Positions 4,893 to 5,830 of a stretch of 5,830 bases of DNA are shown here, piece after piece. The position numbers and the translations under genes were made by a program. The stretch spans positions 1 through 5,830 of the forward strand of contig CAZCRE010000080.1 in NCBI GenBank assembly GCA_964501075.1, written 5' to 3'. How positions within the stretch are numbered: the stretch's first letter is position 1; each line of letters opens with the position of its first letter. Under the pieces are notes generated by a model. It saw only the letters and a list, made by a program, of their open reading frames with translations. It had not been told where the DNA came from and did no database searches. This DNA is from CAZCRE01 sp964501075 (lineage in GTDB: Archaea; Thermoproteota; Bathyarchaeia; Bathyarchaeales; Bathycorpusculaceae).

Positions 4893-5830
4893 CTATTGGC
4901 ACGCCAGACGATAGCGTGAGCTAAGGTATTTCTTCCTGCACACTGCAACCATGAGCAACGTCGCCAACATGAACAGCAGAAGAATCGAGCCAGGCTGGAA
5001 CTCTGGAATTGCGTGCGGAGTCATCAGCGGGTAATGGTCTACGTTCTGGGGGATAGCGATCTGCGGATCGAGGACAAAAGCACCGTCACCTATGCCATCG
5101 CTGCCAGTCAAGTTCTGCCCCGGCCCACTGTACAAGTCAAGCCCGTTATAACCGCTCCAGTAGTTCCCGCCCGAAGGGTAACCATCGTCCCACGTGTTCA
5201 TGCCCTGAAGACCCTTAACAAACTGCGCATTCTGGTCAAAGTTGTTGTGGAAAATCCGGTTCTGCAGAGAAAAGACGAAGGAAATCCCATACTGGTTACT
5301 TGCGATTTGGTTTTCATAAATCACGCAGAGCGGAGAATAGTTGAGCTCTATGCCGATTGCGTTGCCCGTGACATTATTCTGGAAAACGTTGCTTCCTGTA
5401 GAGTTGTAAAGCCACATCCCAAACTGAGTGCTCAGTGTTATGCTGTTGCCGGAAAAGTCGCAGTCTCGGGAGTGCTGAATGTTGAGGCCATACTCACAGC
5501 TTACTATGCTGTTCCTCGAAACGTTGTTGCCCGAAGAAGAATCCAGAAAGACCCCACCAGCGCTGTTTGCAATCTGGTTACCGACTATGCTGACGTTCGA
5601 GGAAGAATAAAGAAAAACACCCTCTTCATCGATTCCCGTAACAGTGTTATTCCATATACTGATGTTTGACGAATTAGAAATATAGATCCCCTCCAAGAAC
5701 GACTTGACGACCAAGTTCCTGATCGTCATGTTGCTGTTCCCGGGCAGATAGATTCCGAAGTTGCTTCCTGAACCTTGAATAGTGTGACCCGCCCCATCCA
5801 AAGTCATGTTGTTCCTGTCAACCTGGATTC
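4893..5830 (-). CDS. partial secreted beta-helix (NosD/PbH1-type) surface protein, C-terminal part
   Basis: The frame is open through the right edge: seven codons precede the ATG at 5805-5807 and read IQVDRNN, continuing the usual beta-helix lead-in to MTLDGAGHTIQGSG. That ATG is therefore internal and the true N-terminus, probably with a signal peptide, lies outside. Counting from that Met, glycines at 18, 40, 63, 85, 107, 130, 152 and 174 mark about eight rungs of 22-23 residues, forming a right-handed parallel beta-helix. An Asp/Asn-rich block follows (NTWDDGYPSGGNYWS at 204-218, TGSDGIGD at 234-241), then IPEF (267-270), a membrane helix (273-290) and the basic RKK. The protein should be cell-surface anchored. 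About eleven N-x-S/T sequons suggest glycosylation. Such folds bind or cleave polysaccharide or act as surface repeats; no catalytic site is evident here. Confidence 0.9.
   Translation of the reverse strand, partial: IQVDRNNMTLDGAGHTIQGSGSNFGIYLPGNSNMTIRNLVVKSFLEGIYISNSSNISIWNNTVTGIDEEGVFLYSSSNVSIVGNQIANSAGGVFLDSSSGNNVSRNSIVSCEYGLNIQHSRDCDFSGNSITLSTQFGMWLYNSTGSNVFQNNVTGNAIGIELNYSPLCVIYENQIASNQYGISFVFSLQNRIFHNNFDQNAQFVKGLQGMNTWDDGYPSGGNYWSGYNGLDLYSGPGQNLTGSDGIGDGAFVLDPQIAIPQNVDHYPLMTPHAIPEFQPGSILLLFMLATLLMVAVCRKKYLSSRYRLACQ

Noticed and set aside
5013..5669. Plus-strand open frame of 218 codons antisense to the beta-helix gene
   Set aside because: It lies fully inside a strongly supported minus-strand gene with clear repeats. 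Its translation shows no recognisable domain, and the Asn/Ser/Gly-rich codons opposite explain the lack of stops.
4893..5830. NosD of the nitrous oxide reductase system
   Set aside because: Only the general beta-helix repeat is shared. The IPEF membrane tail and the absence of neighbouring nos genes argue for a surface protein instead.

Overview
The window looks like a stretch of archaeal chromosome, most likely from an uncultured Bathyarchaeia-type lineage. This is an inference from several features. Ribosome binding sites resemble parts of GGAGGTGATC and sit before GTG or ATG starts. Promoters look like BRE/TATA elements, not -35/-10 boxes. The right-end beta-helix protein has the C-terminal 'WDDGYPSGGNYWS' block and IPEF-plus-membrane tail common in such archaea. 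There is no rRNA or tRNA gene here to fix the taxonomy.

Layout from left to right: (1) about 250 bases without a gene, with weak inverted repeats; (2) a minus-strand alpha/beta hydrolase; (3) a divergent promoter region, then a plus-strand DUF362 protein; (4) a convergent spacer with small palindromes and T-rich terminator-like tracts; (5) a minus-strand C45-type N-terminal-nucleophile acyltransferase/hydrolase; (6) a divergent spacer carrying a perfect 18-base palindrome over a likely BRE/TATA, then a plus-strand ArsR-type winged-helix regulator and a GNAT acetyltransferase; (7) a minus-strand four-helix membrane protein, convergent with the GNAT gene; (8) the C-terminal part of a minus-strand secreted beta-helix (NosD/PbH1-type) surface protein, whose N-terminus lies beyond the right edge.

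Most genes seem to be single transcription units. The one grouping that may be functional is the divergent C45 hydrolase / regulator / GNAT locus, where an amide-hydrolysing or acyl-transferring enzyme and an acetyltransferase flank a small regulator with a probable autoregulatory operator. That link rests on gene order only. I see no CRISPR array, insertion sequence, transposase, tRNA or rRNA gene, and no gene-free stretch longer than 300 bases. Nothing here amounts to clear evidence for a new multi-gene system.
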